Part shown: positions 62,925 through 64,000 of the stretch, piece by piece
Numbering within the stretch: the stretch's first letter is position 1
Layout of the letters: each line of letters starts with the position of its first letter
Assembly: GCA_028282325.1 (NCBI GenBank)
Contig: JANQID010000031.1
Span: forward strand, 62,001-126,000
DNA from: Chloroflexaceae bacterium
GTDB taxonomy: Bacteria; Chloroflexota; Chloroflexia; Chloroflexales; Chloroflexaceae
DNA: 64,000 nucleotides
Direction of reading: 5' to 3'
Made by a program: the position numbers and the translations under genes
Notes under the pieces: model-generated
What the model was told of the DNA's origin: nothing
Seen by the model: only the letters and a program-made list of their open reading frames with translations
The model's database searches: none

Positions 62925-64000
62925 ATGGCTGTGATTAGAGGACGGGGACAGGTGTCGGCAAGCCTGAGCGGGTTAATCATCATTGCGCTGGTTTTGATGC
63001 TGGCGATTGGCTGGATTGGCGCCCCCGGCCAGCAACTGACCGAGCTGGTGATGTATCTGTTGACGGCGGGCGTGCTCTCGTTAGGCGTCGGCGCGGCAGG
63101 TGTGTTCTGGTTGCGACGCGGCAGCGGGCGGCTCTGGCTTCAGATGACTGTAACCTACGCGTTGGGTATCGGCATTGCGTTGTTCAACGTTTTTCTGACC
63201 GTCCAGTTGATGTTTATTTCCAGCCGCGAATTTCCCCTCTTGGTTTTATTGCTGCTATTTGCTGGCGTGGTATCACTTGGTCTGGGGATGAGCCTCGCCC
63301 GCACCATTGGACAGCGGGTGACGGCATTGCACGTCGGCGCGCGGGCGCTGGCCGCGGGCGACCTCTCGGCGCGCGTGCCAGTGACCGGGCGCGATGAGTT
63401 GTCGGATCTGGCGCGCGAGTTTAACCAGATGGCCGAGCAGCTTGCCGCCAGCGCAACCGAGCGCAACCGCCAGGAGGCCGCTCGCCGCGATCTTATCACC
63501 GCCGTCTCGCACGATCTGCGTACGCCGCTGTCCGCCCTGCGTGCTATGGTCGAAGCCCTGGTCGATGGTATAGTTGATGATCCGGCGACGGTGGTGCGCT
63601 ATGTAGCAACGATGCGCAGTCAAATCGATCACCTCGGCGTCTTGATCGACGATTTGTTTGAGTTATCGCAGATCAATGCTGGTGCGCTCGATCTGGAATT
63701 GCAGCGGGTCGCGATCGGCGATCTGTTGAGCGATGTGGTGATTGGCCTGCAAGCGCAGGCAACCGCAAAATCAATCGCGCTCGAGGCGGCGATTATGCCG
63801 GATATCGCCCCCGTACCGGTGGCTCCGCGCAAGATCGAACGCGTTGTGTACAACTTGATCGCCAACGCGATTCGCCACACGCCTGGCGGCGGTGCGGTGA
63901 CTATTTCTGCTCAGGAGGTCGGTGATGGTGTGCCCACTGAGTCGGCGGCTACTGCCAACGACTGGGTGTTAATCGAGGTCGCCGACACGGGAGAAGGCAT
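62925..64000 (+). CDS. Sensor histidine kinase, cut by window end
   Basis: 358 codons visible without a stop. About four membrane helices lie in the first 125 residues, with little extracytoplasmic loop. A HAMP domain (about 125-178) and HisKA with the phosphorylated His in VSHDLRTPLSAL (about 195) follow. The ATPase N box NLIANAIRHTP and the start of G1 (EVADTGEG) come last. ATG 62925 has GGAAGG seven bases upstream. The rest of the catalytic domain and any response regulator lie beyond the window. Confidence 0.92.
   Translation, partial: MAVIRGRGQVSASLSGLIIIALVLMLAIGWIGAPGQQLTELVMYLLTAGVLSLGVGAAGVFWLRRGSGRLWLQMTVTYALGIGIALFNVFLTVQLMFISSREFPLLVLLLLFAGVVSLGLGMSLARTIGQRVTALHVGARALAAGDLSARVPVTGRDELSDLAREFNQMAEQLAASATERNRQEAARRDLITAVSHDLRTPLSALRAMVEALVDGIVDDPATVVRYVATMRSQIDHLGVLIDDLFELSQINAGALDLELQRVAIGDLLSDVVIGLQAQATAKSIALEAAIMPDIAPVPVAPRKIERVVYNLIANAIRHTPGGGAVTISAQEVGDGVPTESAATANDWVLIEVADTGEG

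Noticed and set aside
1-64000. CRISPR array, tRNA or rRNA genes, prophage or toxin-antitoxin pair
   Set aside because: No regularly spaced direct repeats, cloverleaf-type genes, rRNA stretches, phage structural genes or paired small toxin/antitoxin ORFs were seen by eye; a tRNAscan or Infernal run would settle the RNA part.

Overview
The window reads as one chromosomal segment of a Chloroflexota bacterium, most likely class Chloroflexia (Chloroflexus/Roseiflexus-type). The strongest sign is a run of alternative complex III genes (actB, actE, actA, actG-like) joined to SCO1 and a caa3-type cytochrome c oxidase, in the order I recall for the respiratory cluster of Chloroflexus aurantiacus. A DUF3623/PuhE-type membrane protein, a family I know from phototroph reaction-centre assembly, lies nearby and hints at a phototroph. 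Codon use and G+C look even, except for an A+T-richer patch near 48.3-49.6 kb. I found no rRNA, tRNA, CRISPR array, prophage or intact insertion sequence.

Layout. 0-3.2 kb: holA, rpsT (TTG start) and murJ. 3.2-5.1 kb: a divergent folK and an RsbR/RsbT stress-signalling pair. 5.3-10.8 kb: a minus-strand run of envelope or polysaccharide genes (GT4 glycosyltransferase, Eis-like acetyltransferase, zinc-ribbon methyltransferase, DUF4838 protein), then a decayed small ORF. 11.3-14.7 kb: uvrB with a clear terminator, and a NERD-domain membrane protein. 14.8-20.2 kb: thioesterase, single-domain response regulator, HIT protein, peptidase-MA-like protease, prfB with an intact programmed +1 frameshift, and a YkuD L,D-transpeptidase behind a near-consensus promoter. 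20.2-26.3 kb: a Ser/Thr kinase carrying DnaJ-type zinc fingers, galE, an unknown gene, aroA and an FHA-winged-helix regulator. 26.4-31.6 kb: a PknB-like kinase, a GH57 protein that has lost its nucleophile, and pyrF/pyrD. 31.8-38.2 kb: a small unknown gene, a DRTGG/AAA protein, ADP-forming acyl-CoA synthetase, the PuhE-like gene and a DHA2-type transporter. 38.5-48.2 kb: the ACIII-SCO-oxidase operon. 48.3-49.5 kb: PadR with a TauE/SafE permease. 50-57.3 kb: FmdB, cysE-cysS, prmA, a MITE-like palindrome, manA, rsmE and a ctpA-type protease. 57.5-64 kb: a second kinase/zinc-finger paralogue that is a pseudokinase, a GH-A lipoprotein, a small membrane protein, an aminotransferase, and a sensor histidine kinase cut by the window end.

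How the genes may work together. The ACIII-oxidase block forms a terminal respiratory chain in which actA/actE carry c-type haems and CoxB carries its own cytochrome c domain. The window is rich in Ser/Thr phospho-signalling: three kinase-fold proteins, an FHA regulator and a stressosome-like pair. The most unusual item is the kinase/pseudokinase pair at 20.2 and 57.5 kb. Both proteins share the same order of kinase fold, conserved linker, four CxxC knuckles of DnaJ type, conserved domain and C-terminal membrane anchor. I know of no described system with this architecture. Other points worth checking are the GH57 protein with Gly in place of the catalytic Glu, the RF2 frameshift that splits prfB for a simple gene caller, the ACIII cluster without its NrfD-type membrane subunits, and a 115-bp element with perfect 15-bp terminal repeats.
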